From Tubiluchus corallicola (Eukaryota > Priapulida > Priapulimorpha > Priapulimorphida > Tubiluchidae), in assembly GCA_030141605.1 (NCBI GenBank), contig JAQGDQ010000003.1:639501-703500 (forward strand): DNA of 64,000 nucleotides. The letters are read 5' to 3'. Positions within the stretch are counted from its first letter, which is position 1. Each line of letters starts with the position of its first letter. The notes beneath the pieces were generated by a model, which was not told the origin of the DNA, did not search any database, and saw only the letters and a program-made list of their open reading frames with translations. The position numbers and the translations under genes were made by a program. Below, piece after piece: positions 12,195 to 25,134 of the stretch.

Positions 12195-15100
12195 ATGCGG
12201 CTTAAACTTGCACGAGTTTCTCACACGATGTTGATGAACGGAACAAAAGTCATAAATTTCGCGGCTGGGCCATCCAAATTACCAGAAAAGGTAAGTAGTC
12301 CTTAGAAGCTAAACCTTTAAAAGTTAGTTTTTTTTGCATGGGCTTCCGCTTAAGTGAAACCTATCTTCTGTTTTAGTTGGGTAGGCTTTATTTAATAAGT
12401 AACTGCTTAATAATAAATAACTTATAATAATACTGTCTTGCTTAGAGGTTAAGCCAGTGCACTCATACAAACCCCTAATTTTTCCACAAAGTAGTTGCCA
12501 GTTAAGGTTTAAACTTTACTAGATACACTGTAGTAGTACCGTATACGAGCGATTGTAAACCTTTACTGTAGAAAATTAATCTTTTCTGTGGAACTACTCA
12601 ACTAGACTCGAAAATGTACATCAATATTCATCAAAGACGAACTTGTGAAGTTTAGAGTTTATAATTAGGCCCTAATGCTGAGTAAGTGCGGCGTTCACAA
12701 AGTGCGATACACCCAATAGTTGTTAAACCCTCTGAATATAATCTAATTGGTATTGAAATGTTGAGGTGAAAGCATTCAGTAATCGCATATCAACCATCAC
12801 TATTAAGAGGTTGCAGCTAGAGATGCATGTACTCAGATATTCATTTGTGATCAGAGAATCAGCATTAACCATTAAATTTGTACTTTTGTTGCGGCCCGAA
12901 TTAAATACATCGTTCAGTATCTAGGCACTATCACTATTAATTGCATTTCTGTGAATGTAGTAGTGAATGAAAACTTTAAACTACTTTACTGTGTTGTTTG
13001 AAAAATATTTATCGTAGTCAACTGTTGTAAATTTCATATTTTTATGCCTGTGCATCTGCACAAATAAGAAATCATTGTTAGATTTTTAGCCAGCTATGGT
13101 TACCATTTAAGTTTACCATTCTTTTTTAATAGGTGCTGGAAAAAGCAGCCAAGGAGATGTGCAACTACAAAAATACTGGTCACAGTGTTATGGAAATGAG
13201 TCATCGGTCATCAGATTTTGGTGACATACTACATAAAACAATTGATCTAGTAAAATCGCTATTGTAAGTGTGTGTATAACAAAGCTTGCCTGAATTATTA
13301 TCAAGCAGTTTTATCATGCAAAGTTTCTTCATTTGTTCTGATAAAAAATGAGTAATATTTTATCTGATTAAAATCCCAAATACTGCTCAAATACAGCCTT
13401 AATTGTTGGACATAAAGTCTCCTTCTGGTGCCAAAGTAATGACTTTTTTTAGTATGATTGCATGTAATGTAAACAGTTTGTCACATCGCAGAAAATGTTA
13501 CTGAATACGAAATTTTGTAGGTACATCTTTTGCGTACTGACATTAAGTTATTATTAACATTTTGTTTAACTTAGGAAAGTTCCAGTGAATTACCATGTGT
13601 TGCTTATGCAAGGTGGGGGAACAACTCAGTTTAGTGCAGTTCCACTCAATCTCATGCAAAGGGGACGGTCAGTTGACTACATTGTTAGTGGTTCTTGGTC
13701 AGCTAAAGCTGCAAAGGAAGCTGAAAAGTTTGGAAAAGTCAACAAAGTTGTTCCTAAAGTAGAAGCACATACGGGTGAGTGATGTGTGCATGTTCACAAG
13801 ATTCCCACTTTCGAGTGTATTGTAGCGACATTTGTTTATAATGTTGATAAGGGCATTCTTAATACAGATTGTTGTTGTATATTCGTGAAGCCGCAGTTAA
13901 GGTTATGGGCATAATCTTCTAAGATGAGACGCAGCATAAACAGAGAGGTGAGATCCATGTTGTGGTAGCAGGCAAGGGTAGTACATGACAGATGAATTTT
14001 CCTAGAGGGAGTTTTCCCATTTTTGCTTAACTTTGACTGCAAAACACAAGCTGTAGATGTATATATATGTATGTATGTATGAAGTTAGCATATTTTTAGA
14101 TTGTTAGATTGACATCATTACCTTAGCATTAAATGTGATTGTAAATGTGTGATCAGAAGTTCATGCTTGTTGATGTTCATTACAGTTTATGCTACAGGCA
14201 CTGACATCATTGCTTATCATCTCCTTGAGTGTCACAAGACAGTTTTTATTGTCAGGTTTCTGTTGTAGTTTCCATGCAGATTTTTTAGTTTTGTGTGGTA
14301 CTATCGAATAATGGATATATTAGAAACAACTGGCAAAAATTATTGGACATAAATTTTAATTAATTTTTTATTTAGGTGTTCCTTGCACAAGTACTTGGGA
14401 TCCATTTGATTCAGAAGCTGCATATGTCTATTACTGCGACAATGAGACCATTCATGGTAAGCTGCTGTTCGCAGGGTGGGCCCTCAAGAATGATAAGTAT
14501 GGTAACTAATTGTACCCGATGGCATTTCTTTTTTCATCATTTGGATGAGCTTAATGCATGTGAGTGATTAATTATAGAGTAAGATCCATAGTTTGCTGTT
14601 TTAAAGTTGTGCTTTTATGAAACTGTATCTTCATTTATGATTAACAGAGATGTGAAAGAGAATCAAGGCTTCGGGGACCACTGTGCAAAAACAGGTTTTG
14701 CTGCAAGCTTTGTTTAAAAAAATGCCTTTTGTGATTGTTACAAAAATAAATAAACATGAAGTTTTTGGGGACCACAGTTATAAAAACATGACTGTGTAGA
14801 AAGCTTCATCGGTACAGTCTTGAGGACCACAGTTTATTGCTGTGTAGAGACTGTTGGTTAGTAATTGCTTCTGATTAAAATTTCAAAATATTTCTGTGTG
14901 CACAGTGTAGAAACCTTCGTTTCTAGTTTACATTTAAATTTTATGTGCTATTATAAGACTGTAGCAGTTTATTTACCACATGCAGTTTGATTAAATTTTA
15001 TTTTGTGCATTCGGGTGCAATTATGGGGTTTAAGAAGTTCAGCCCGTTATCGTCAGTCATTGTCATTTGCTTTGCTTGACCTTTGTCGCTATTTTACAAT

Positions 15101-18100
15101 ATTCGTTTAGGCATCGAGTTTCCTTTTGTCCCGGAGACCCACGGCATACCTCTCGTCTGCGACATGTCTTCTAATTTTCTCTCACGACCAGTTGATGTAT
15201 CAAAGGTGGGTTTGAATTGGCAGCCCGAGTTTTGGCGACTTAAACTCCTGTCGCTAGAATGTTCTGCATTTGACCATCAGGGCTATACAGCCACCAGTGG
15301 AAGCAGATGACAGAACTAAACGATCAGCACAAGATGTGATGGGGGAATATGGCTGCACCATTTCATACTTACAGTCTGTTAATGTATATTGTGTTAATGT
15401 ACCTACATTCCGCCTGTGCATGACGTTGCAGAGCCATGCTTAGCAATTTCGACATTGCCTTTCTCTCCAAGTTATTCCTTTGTTATTTAATAAAGTTATA
15501 TTTTATTTTAGATGTAAGAAGCAGATTGGAATGAAATTGCTGTTGCACAATACACCAGTAGGCACAAGTTGCTCAGAGCATTGCTTAAAGGGCTGTTATG
15601 TGCTTTGCTGAACATGATTGCAACAGCATTTTCACAGTGTCTGAGGAGGTTGTTTTGAAATCTGTCGCACTGTGTCCCTTTTGACTGCAGAGCTCTGCTT
15701 AGCTTTCATGGTTCACAGGCGCTGCAGAGAGTAACAGCATCTTTTCCTCTCATTTTCTACAGAAATCTGGACGACACTTGCCTTGAAGCAGTGAAAATGC
15801 AATTATATTTATGATTTGCATATAGTGATAGTAAATTTTAATAACTTTCATATTTAATACTTATGTAAGGTAGTAGTAAGTATGTAGTATTTCATAAATA
15901 CAATTCAAATGACTTCACATTTAAAAATTTGCGATATTATTCACATGCATTTTTAAGGTCATTGTAATATTTACTTTATAGATTCAACATAATCCTTGAA
16001 ATAATTAGGAGAACCTCATATTTAATTTCTGTGGTACCTTATGGCCATTTTCAAGAGTACTAATGAACTAAACACTATAAAATCTTTTTCAATCCTATTC
16101 CTTGTTGGTACATCTCTAATTTTTTGTAGTGCTGTCTTCTAAATCATTTCTTTCTAGTGTAGCACTAAAGCTTGTATAATAATTTGATATCTAGTGTAAC
16201 ATTAATTCTTGAAAGTAGTTGAAATCAATGCATGAACATAATTATTCGTACTGTGATTGTCTGATCTGTGCTTTAGTTGCTGTAGCTAGTTTAAAGTATC
16301 TGCACTATGTGCCTGACTCTACAAGGTTCTTAGCAAATTCGCTATACATCATTTTTAATAGAATCACATTTAATAACAAAAGAGCAGGAATATCATCTGC
16401 TATGGGAGGCATTTTTATTGGTTAAGGAGATTTTTTGGCATTTTACACTAAAGTAGATCTCATTTGGTCACCAAATTTCACTTTTTGTTTGTTATTCTTA
16501 TGCCTTATTTACAGTGGAATACTACTTACCTCATTCACAAACTAATCACTTTCATTTTTATTATGTCTGCTGATTTTTATTTTTGGCATTAAAAATTAGT
16601 CTGAAACAGAATATGTAAAAATATATATATATAACAAAGTTTCGTGAAACACTAAAGCATTTGTTAAGCTTTACGTATTTTGGGTCACGTCAAGTGTTTG
16701 ATCTGATGATGCTTGCATGTATATGTATATATTTAAAATTTCCCAATGTCTGATGTTAACATGCTGTCAATTTTTAGTTTGCCATTCATAATTGTGTTTT
16801 TAGTATGGTATGATATTTGCTGGTGCACAGAAGAACATTGGCTGTGCTGGGGTGACGGTCGTTATCATTCGCGATGATTTAATAGGTCATGCGATGTCAC
16901 ATTGTCCTACCATGTTAGACTACAAGACGCATGTAGCACATAAGTCACTATATAACACACCTCCAACTTACAGGTATTGTGCTGCTTTCCTTGGTTGCCT
17001 GACTGGTAAACTGTTTTTTAGACGAAATTTAAATGCATTATGAGTAAATTGTGTGATCTGTGTCTCATATTGAGTAATCCGCTGTAAAACTAAAAAAGCA
17101 GTTACCAGTCATAATTTACATGTGTGGTTGTTTGTGTGCTGATATAAAAAAGTCCAAAAAGTCCAATTTACAGAAATTGATTAACTTTCCAATAAATATG
17201 TAAAAATCTGTACAACATGTTGCAACTGAATATTACTCATATATTACAGTATCTACATCATGGGTTTGGTTTTGGACTGGATTCGAGATCATGGTGGTGT
17301 TGAAGTGATGGCACGGAGAGCAAAGGCCAAATCTGAAATGTTGTACAATGCAATTGACCAGTCAAATGGCTTTTATGTGTAAGAATTATTAAGTAATATT
17401 TATTCCATTGAGTTTATTGTTTACATTTCTGCTTTGAGCATTTGCTAAACATTTATATAAATTACATAACAATTTTTGCCAAAATACAATGTGCAACTTT
17501 GAAAAATAAAATTCTTCTTTTATCTTTCTTACAAAGCATTTTTGCATTAGAATTTATGTATGTTTTGATAGAGTGCAATTTGGTAGTTGCTCTTTGAGCT
17601 TTTGAGACTAGATATATGTATATAGTCAGCTATTGCATTTCTCCCTGATTGCGGAACCTATCTGTTACCAACATAATGCACAGAACTTTAAGCTATATTT
17701 TCCTCGTTAATTTAGGTGCCCAGTAGAAGAAAAATTCCGAAGTCGTATGAATATCACATTCCGAATTGGTAGTGAGCCCGGCGATGAAGAACTGGAGAAA
17801 AAATTCCTGGATGATGCAAGTAAGCTGGGAATGAAGCAACTCAAAGGACATAGGTGGGTATAGAGGACAATTGCTATATGTTTTAATCTGTAACAGAAAA
17901 GAAAAGAATGCACAGAAATGTTTGATTGTTGTTGCAACTTGCTATTTGTTGAAGAACAAAGAAGGCTCTTGAAAATCCTTCAGTAAACCAATTGTTATGC
18001 GATCAGTTTGGTTCACCGTTATATTGTTAAAAATGTTGGATTTGACAACATTCTTTGTTAAAGATACATGATGCTAATCATACTGTACCTTGTTAGGCTG

Positions 18101-18950
18101 GTTAGCAGAGCATAGGAGGTCCAGTTTTAGAAAATTTGCTGAAGTTTCTAGCTTCAGGCAATGGATTTTAGGTCATAGTTATTTCTTTCCGGCAAATTAT
18201 AGCAGCCTGCGTTTAGGGGCTGGCCTTGCATGTCTTGAGTTGTCAAGAAATTGGAATGCTCGTCTCAGACCTTGTTAATGATGCAGAAGCTAACCACTGC
18301 AGTTTCTTAGTTTGTAATGTTTTTATTCTAAATGGTAAAATCACTTTTCCCTGTCAGTTAAAAATGCCTTTCAACTGTCCTCTCGCAGCATAGTGTCTGC
18401 AGATCTTTTACTATTGCAAATTAACATACTGTAACTGCAAGGTGAGCTTTTCAGCGTTATTTTGGAAAATAGTCGAAGACCTTGGTTATGCAGATGGATA
18501 TGATTGAAATGCTCCAGTAACATCTAAAAAGTGCATATTGATACAATAGGTGACAGGTGTTCAAGGCCTGTCTGCAATGCAGTATGGTTAAGTTGCAGGC
18601 TTAACTGCGGTACTGTGCAAGTATAAGCACATACTCAGCACCAAGTTTTCTAGCAAGTAACTTAACTACTATGTATGCATAGCGACCTGTTAAATAGCTT
18701 GGGAACAGTGTCAGAATTTAGTGATTTACATAAAAATTTTAATCAAAGTTTGTAACTTGCTCCATATTGTTATGGCTTCCCACTTCACCATTAATGGTGA
18801 TGAGTTTTTTGTTTCAGATCTGTGGGTGGTATACGAGTATCCTGTTACAATGCCATACACATTGAAGAAGTAGAGGTCCTGGTGAATTTCATGGCAGAAT
18901 TTTGTGAACAGCACAGCAGTCCTGCTAAAGTTCAGTCTCAAACTTTATAA
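12195..18950 (+). CDS. PSAT1: Phosphoserine aminotransferase, complete, nine exons
   Basis: PSAT1 is the PLP-dependent second enzyme of the cytosolic serine pathway and converts 3-phosphohydroxypyruvate plus glutamate to phosphoserine plus 2-oxoglutarate. Exons: 12195-12290, 13133-13263, 13575-13774, 14376-14456, 15111-15205, 16804-16973, 17250-17378, 17716-17853 and 18818-18950. All have GT..AG borders and consistent phases, giving 390 aa. Family hallmarks are [14 protein letters not shown] near the N-terminus, [46 protein letters not shown], the PLP-lysine region [16 protein letters not shown] (Lys about residue 211), and [18 protein letters not shown] and [15 protein letters not shown] in the last exons. 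The protein has about 12 residues more at the N-terminus than the human enzyme (370 aa). The in-frame ATG at 12234 would give a start closer to the family norm. The C-terminal tail ([12 protein letters not shown]) is also extended. No broken exon is seen, so I expect an active enzyme. Confidence 0.97.
14660..14915. repeat. Diverged tandem repeats in PSAT1 intron 4
   Basis: The motif g(g/a)ggaccac(a/t)gt recurs at about 14674, 14767 and 14822, with related blocks such as ctgtgtaga and aagctt between. Copies are unequal and eroded. No coding content is seen. Confidence 0.4.
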
Positions 18951-19418
18951 TAATATTATCATTATTTATTTACCGCTGTTTAAACTTCTCTTTGCATAAT
19001 TTAAAATAACTCTGAGTAAGCTATGCTCATATTTTTCTCTTATTGCTTAAAACTTCTTGATTTTGGTCTTTCTGATCTCTTACTGTATTGATGTTCAATT
19101 ATTTCTTACAAGTTTAAATGTATCATGATTATGTTAATATTTATGTTAAATACTTATTGATGTTGCTACCTAGCATTCATTATCTACACAATAGTCAACC
19201 AGGATTGTATATAATGTATAACAATTATGTACTTAGTTAGATAATTGTGGGTTATATATCTAATGAATTTTAATTGTACATTTTTGTGTTAGCTTCATTG
19301 TAAAATCAGTAATAATTTTTATTCATTTTGTCATTTTTATTTGACACGTGAAGTACTTTATTGGCTATTAGAAAGTGAAGATTAACAATGTTTAAGAATT
19401 CAGAATTATTTGTCATAA

Positions 19419-19424
19419 AATAAA
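19419..19424 (+). terminator. Candidate PSAT1 polyadenylation signal
   Basis: AATAAA about 470 bases after the PSAT1 stop, followed by a T-rich stretch. The transcript end is not otherwise visible. Confidence 0.35.
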
Positions 19425-19649
19425 CAAGTTCTGTTATTAATTACTCTAAACTTTTTTCTTATGTTAATATCATCGTGCATAAGTTCGCAAAAGTTAATTT
19501 CACTTTAACGCGTAGCAGTTGTCACACTGACTGACAAAAATTTGGCACCAAACATTGCAGCCTACAGTGGTAGCAATTGTGTAACCTGAATGTGCAAGAC
19601 AGTTTCATTTTTGTCTCCAAAATGTAGTACAGCATTTTCTTCAGTTCAA

Positions 19650-19990
19650 TAACTAGAACGCTGTTAGCTTAGCTTTGTTAGGCTGCCCTGCTTTCTTGTA
19701 TATTAACTGACCTATGGTCATTGCACTTGACGCAGGTGGGGCATTCAGTATTAGGATTGCAGTTCAACTAGATACATTTTATCAAGTTTAATGAGCAGCT
19801 TTCTCAGCGTAGATACATTTTATCAAGTTTAATAAGCAGCCTTCTCAGTGTTCAGTAACTGGAAGAAAGCTGGCTTAATTTTGTTAGGTTACTCTGCTTT
19901 CTTGTAAACATTTAGTAGCCTGGGGTCATTGCACTTGATGCATACGGGGCATTCAATATTAGGATTCAGTAAATGCGTTTTATTAAGAGC
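19650..19990. repeat. Nested direct duplications downstream of PSAT1
   Basis: A block containing ctgctttcttgta, ggtcattgcacttga and ggggcattca occurs at about 19688 and 19894 (offset 206). Between them a second unit, gatacattttatcaagttta, is repeated at 19771 and 19812 (offset 41). Confidence 0.75.
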
Positions 19991-21875
19991 AAAGTGAATT
20001 AAAACAAGTTTGTTTACGCTCTCTTCGCTACCACTTAGTGTACAACTATTCTTTGATTATCGATTTATCATTAATGGCTGTCATTTTTCGATGTACATGA
20101 TTACATGTGTGATCATCCAGTGTCAATAATTTACGATGAGTTGCTTTACATCCGCTCTATAGTATCTATGCTATGGGTCAACACTGCAATAAGAAAGAGT
20201 GAAATACACAGTCATATTTTTATTTTGCATAGCTGTTAGTCTTGCCCTCTGTATGGTCAGCGTAGACAGTCCACACTATTATTGCCTACGTGACGACGGT
20301 GTCACTGTTAATTAATCACGTCGTATAATAAACTAATGCTGTTTATCAGTTTATTTTGTAGTTTTTGAGGAGAGTAATAGTGACTTTTAAATAATCTTGA
20401 TTAAAACTTCACACGCATTTCTTTCAATTCATTTATCAAACAGCCCAGTTAAGGCATAATGGAGCAATAGTTAACATGCTGCTGCTGGACCCTATGTTTT
20501 TTCTTTTTGTCCAAGTTAAAAATGAAGCTAAGTGAAACCCATAATGACTGCTATTAAATTTTGAAACGAATTTTTTCGGTCGAAAGGAAGGAACCGTGGA
20601 AAATTCGGCTTAAATCTTTATGGCCCGAGTTTGATTTGAACAAGCAAGGTTTGGATTATAAGCTCATTTAATTGGCTGCAATACTCCACGTAAGTTACAA
20701 AGTTAGCTCAGTATGTACCGTTCTGGATAAAACGTTAATTTTTATTAGAAAAATTTAGTATTGCGCATTAGTATTACTATTACTTACTATTATTAATCGC
20801 AATGTCTAGTCTAAATGTAGGCAAAATTACATTTTGTGTCAACCACCTGTTGGGTGTCTTATAATATATTCTGAAAGCGCACAGTGATTTTGAAAGTTAA
20901 TTTTGAAAATCTAAAATGGCCACACGTAACTTCAACTTCAGTGGACGTGCTTCGTGCCGTTATGACCTAGTAGCTAGTTTGCCAAACAGCTAAACACTTT
21001 CAAAGGAGGCCACGACTCTAATTTTACAGTATCAACACGAGCCGTTTCTCTCTAATTTAGTAACAGCTATCAGTTTGCTGACCACTACTACAGTATGCTG
21101 TGGCAACGCAATAATACACTACATACAGTAGTTATCACCACATGTGGGCCATTACACCCTGTTTGATCAACACACAGGTTGGGTATTATAATGGTGTCAG
21201 CAACACCGGCTGAAATTTTCCAAGCCAAGCCGGTGGTAGTTTTCCATTGCTTGGTTTACCCGTTATGGAGAAATTTCCACGCGCGCTTTTATTCAGGTTA
21301 GTAACAGACAAGGCACGCCAAAGAGCATTATTTTTCATTGAATGTGTGTAAAAATGTTTGGAGAAGGACAAGTTCTGGTTGACCTTTAATTTTTTGTCTG
21401 GCATGGTTCGTTTGCATAGTGCACAGACTGAAATTAAACAAAACTGAAAAATTAGACTTAGACAGGCGGCGTGCGTTTGTCAGATAAGGTTGAGATTTTT
21501 GATATTTTGACATATCGAGACATGTTTTTTAGAGACTGAAAAATCCATTTAAAATTCAAGCTTTCTTCTATATTAATTTTAATTAGTTTGTTTCCATAAT
21601 GGCTGTGATATATGGGGCAATAGATAAAACTTAATAATACCAATAGTTAGCCTTTATATACAATTGCTTATTTGCTCACTTGAAATTAATGTAGATCATA
21701 ACACATGCCGTAAGCTGATACTGACAGTGTCAATATTGATATATTAATTATTAGAAAATGAAATTAATAAAAAAATACACAATGGACAAAAACATTTTGA
21801 GTGCACTGTTTTGACCTATCTTCTGGTGAAAGGGAAAACGAAGAAACAGTGTAAAGAAGTCGCCGTTTTCGTACA

Positions 21876-21907
<32 letters not shown>

Positions 21908-24900
21908 CTCAGTATTACAAAATTTCAAAAAATTTGGTGACTTTTGTACTTTCTTTTCTACGTTTCACTTGACTGAAGAACAATGGCACATGGCGACAAA
22001 TGAAACACTGTGTATTTTAAGTTCCTTATAATGAGATTTTTTTCGTAAATGCCTCAATTCTCAATTAAGAATTACTTTCATGTTTTGAATGGTTAATTAC
22101 ATTAATTACAACCAAAGCTTACGAATTATCATTAAATTTTGAAGAGGATTCATTCAAGGCTCTGTTACAACTATAACAAATTATTTGTTATTAATTGCAA
22201 TGATTAAAAACAAGTAAAAAGCAAAAGCAATTTTATTTTATCAATTTTATGTATTTTTAATAAATAACAAATGTACTTACTTTTTGTACTTACATATACA
22301 TTAACGGGCAAAGTTTTAATGAATTTTTTAATTCATACAATGTGATACAAAACAAAACTATTTATAAAATAAAAATCACATGGCTATAATTATGTCAGCG
22401 TTATCACAAAAAGTTGCCGCATAGGTGTATTTACTTCCATAAAATTTGATTTAGTTTATGCAAACGATGCCATTTATTAATTTTAAAAATCTGACAAAAT
22501 TTCTGCATAATTATGTAATGCTTAAATTGCTAATCATGATTTGCAAGTATGACGAAAAATTCTTCTAAACATCCAATGCAAATTGCAACTGGCAAACAAC
22601 TTAACTTCAAAGATCAGAGACAAGGCCATTACATGCTTATAAATAAACTGTTAACTTTAGTTGTAAATGCCTGAGGCCAAGAGGTAAACTAGTTAACAGA
22701 CTAACGTTAGTTTCTTAGGAATGACAGATGAAATTTGGTCTCCTATGCTATTTCTTCTTGCAAAATGGATAGTAAAGAAATTATTGTGCAAATCCGTCTC
22801 TGAGTAGTCGAGAATAAAATGGAAAAGCATAATTATTTCCAGAGTAGATAATACCATAACATGATTTTATACATGGCAGTGTAATAAAGTACATATGACT
22901 TAGCAAGCTAAACGACGACGCTAAGCTGTTTCAGGCCAAACCCTATGGGTGTGATTATATGTATACTGTGTACATCTAAATACATTGTGAGTATTAAATA
23001 CAATTCTCCACTTTACAGTAAACTAAATACATTGTATTAAGTTTGTATTACTCTGCTATTAAAATAAATTATGACTGTATTGCTCTGCTATAAATTAATT
23101 CGTGCAACATAAATGCTAAAGAAAAAACAAAATTAGAACTTGCTTTTTATATTTAAAAATATCAATAAGTATCTAAGCTCATTTTTCAACTCACAGAGGT
23201 TTAACACAAGACATTTTGGTTATGAGTGTGCAATTAAGTACACGTAACAGCATTCTAATACTCAGCACAAATGAGGAAAAATCAGTTGATAATAACTTAA
23301 CTTGTCTGACAAAAAATTTTGCAATCAGTGAATGGTGTTTTACCAACTTTGTGGCATTTTTTATTAAATTTGCTTAATTTTGTGCCTCGGACAAACTCAT
23401 CGTATTCGGTATAATGATTTTGCATTAGACAAAACCATATCAAACATTAAAAGCAATTATTTAGTCAAGTATCCTATAATAAATGTTTGCAGCGGTTTGC
23501 CGGGTGTGGGCAAATTTTGTTTTACACGCTTTGCACTACACAGTTTGTTGCAGGCAGTTTTTTTGCCTTGTGCAACTAGTATTAGATCCATAATAAGCTG
23601 TTATGATTAAGTTTGAAAAAATTACTAATATTTAATAATAGTCTACATATTTAGCATTTACTGCTTATTAAGTCAGATGGCACATGATCATCTTCTGTAA
23701 GACTTAGTGCAAGTAATTATTATTATCCTCCTATAACCTTATATTCTATGGTATTTTATTGTGCTATTTCCTGATATATAATAATTTGAATAACCTGATG
23801 CTAAATCTTTGTAATTAGATTACTTCTTTGGCTAAAATAAAGTTCATAATGACACATATGTGTAGTGTGTACTAGTGCATAGTTATATCAAATTCAAGTA
23901 CATCATTACATATTAACGTTTCTTGTGCATAGGCCTGCCATCTGTAGACAAAGTGGAAAATTAATAAAGGCAAAAATTCATCTCCAGCATCTCAAGGGGA
24001 CTTAACAGATAAGAAGCATAAAACAACTTTACTTTTACAGTAAATGCCATGATTTTCAATATATATATTTGCAATTGTATGCTACAGAATTTTATTTGCA
24101 AGAAATTTGAGACTAAAATTATGATTTTAAACAAAGGACAAAAATAATTTAACTAAAAATTAATGTGATCCATCTCGATCTTAAACGATACAACCTACTT
24201 GAGAATTTCAAATTTGGGAACATTATGTATCTTTAGTAACCAGTTTTCAGGGGCAATAGAAGTTGTGCAGCCAGCAAAGCCACTGCAATCACTTTTTCTT
24301 AGAATTTGATTGTGGTTTCATATTTAGAAGAAAGTCGTTTTCCAAGAATTTATATCTTTACACATTTTTATAATCCTTCTTGTGTTGGCAAACTCAAAAT
24401 TTATTGCAAGCTAAATTCGGCCCTATTTGCAGTTAATCTCTTGGCTACTCAATGTCTGTCTCATAATTATTGCTGACATGTCACAAATGTCAAAAAGGCA
24501 GTATCCATCAGCAATAGTGGGCAAGACTAACTGATAGTGTACAATCAGTGAAGATTACAATGATATTAACTCAGCTTGTGAAAACTTTTATTTCTTACTA
24601 CTATATTACAAAAATCTGTAATATTATTTCTGCCAAAAACAGTTTTTAAGTAACTTTTTCTGTAACTGTAACTGTAGTAATTGGTTAGATGTATGGTTTT
24701 ATTGTAAAATTCGGGATGGCGTAATAAGCAATATTTCATCTGAATGATCACTAAATGTTCGATTTAAAAGTTGATTGTCAAAAAATTCTCCACATGTGGG
24801 AGGGCATTCCCTAACTAGGGGATTAACCTAGTTGCATGCCAATGGTTGTACCAGCTAAATTTTGTTTATGTCGCTTTTGATATTGTAACTAAATCCGTAC

Positions 24901-25134
24901 AAAATGTACCAAAGGACGTCTTTTAGAACATTATAACACTAATTTAGATAGGTAAATTTATAGTTTTGTTTTACTTCTTGTACGGTTACCTCTCAGCCTT
25001 CTCAGACGTTATAAATAAAAATGACAAATTTCATTTTGTTATGATGGGTTCAAAATGATGTATGGGTTAAGGAGTGGTCACTATAGGTAGTGTCACACGT
25101 GTGATTGCCTTAAATATTAAGAAAATATTATTTG

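Larger units (their letters stand above)
18951..25134. other. Intergenic region between PSAT1 and CARNMT1
   Basis: The two genes converge here. Apart from the probable PSAT1 3' UTR, the nested duplication near 19.65-19.99 kb and a (TA)n run near 21880-21905, I see only AT-rich unique sequence. Short open frames in it lack splice context or recognisable motifs. Confidence 0.6.

Noticed and set aside
23380-23610. Frame with GLPGVGK resembling a P-loop
   Set aside because: The surrounding sequence lacks any ATPase context, splice sites or family similarity. A chance match.
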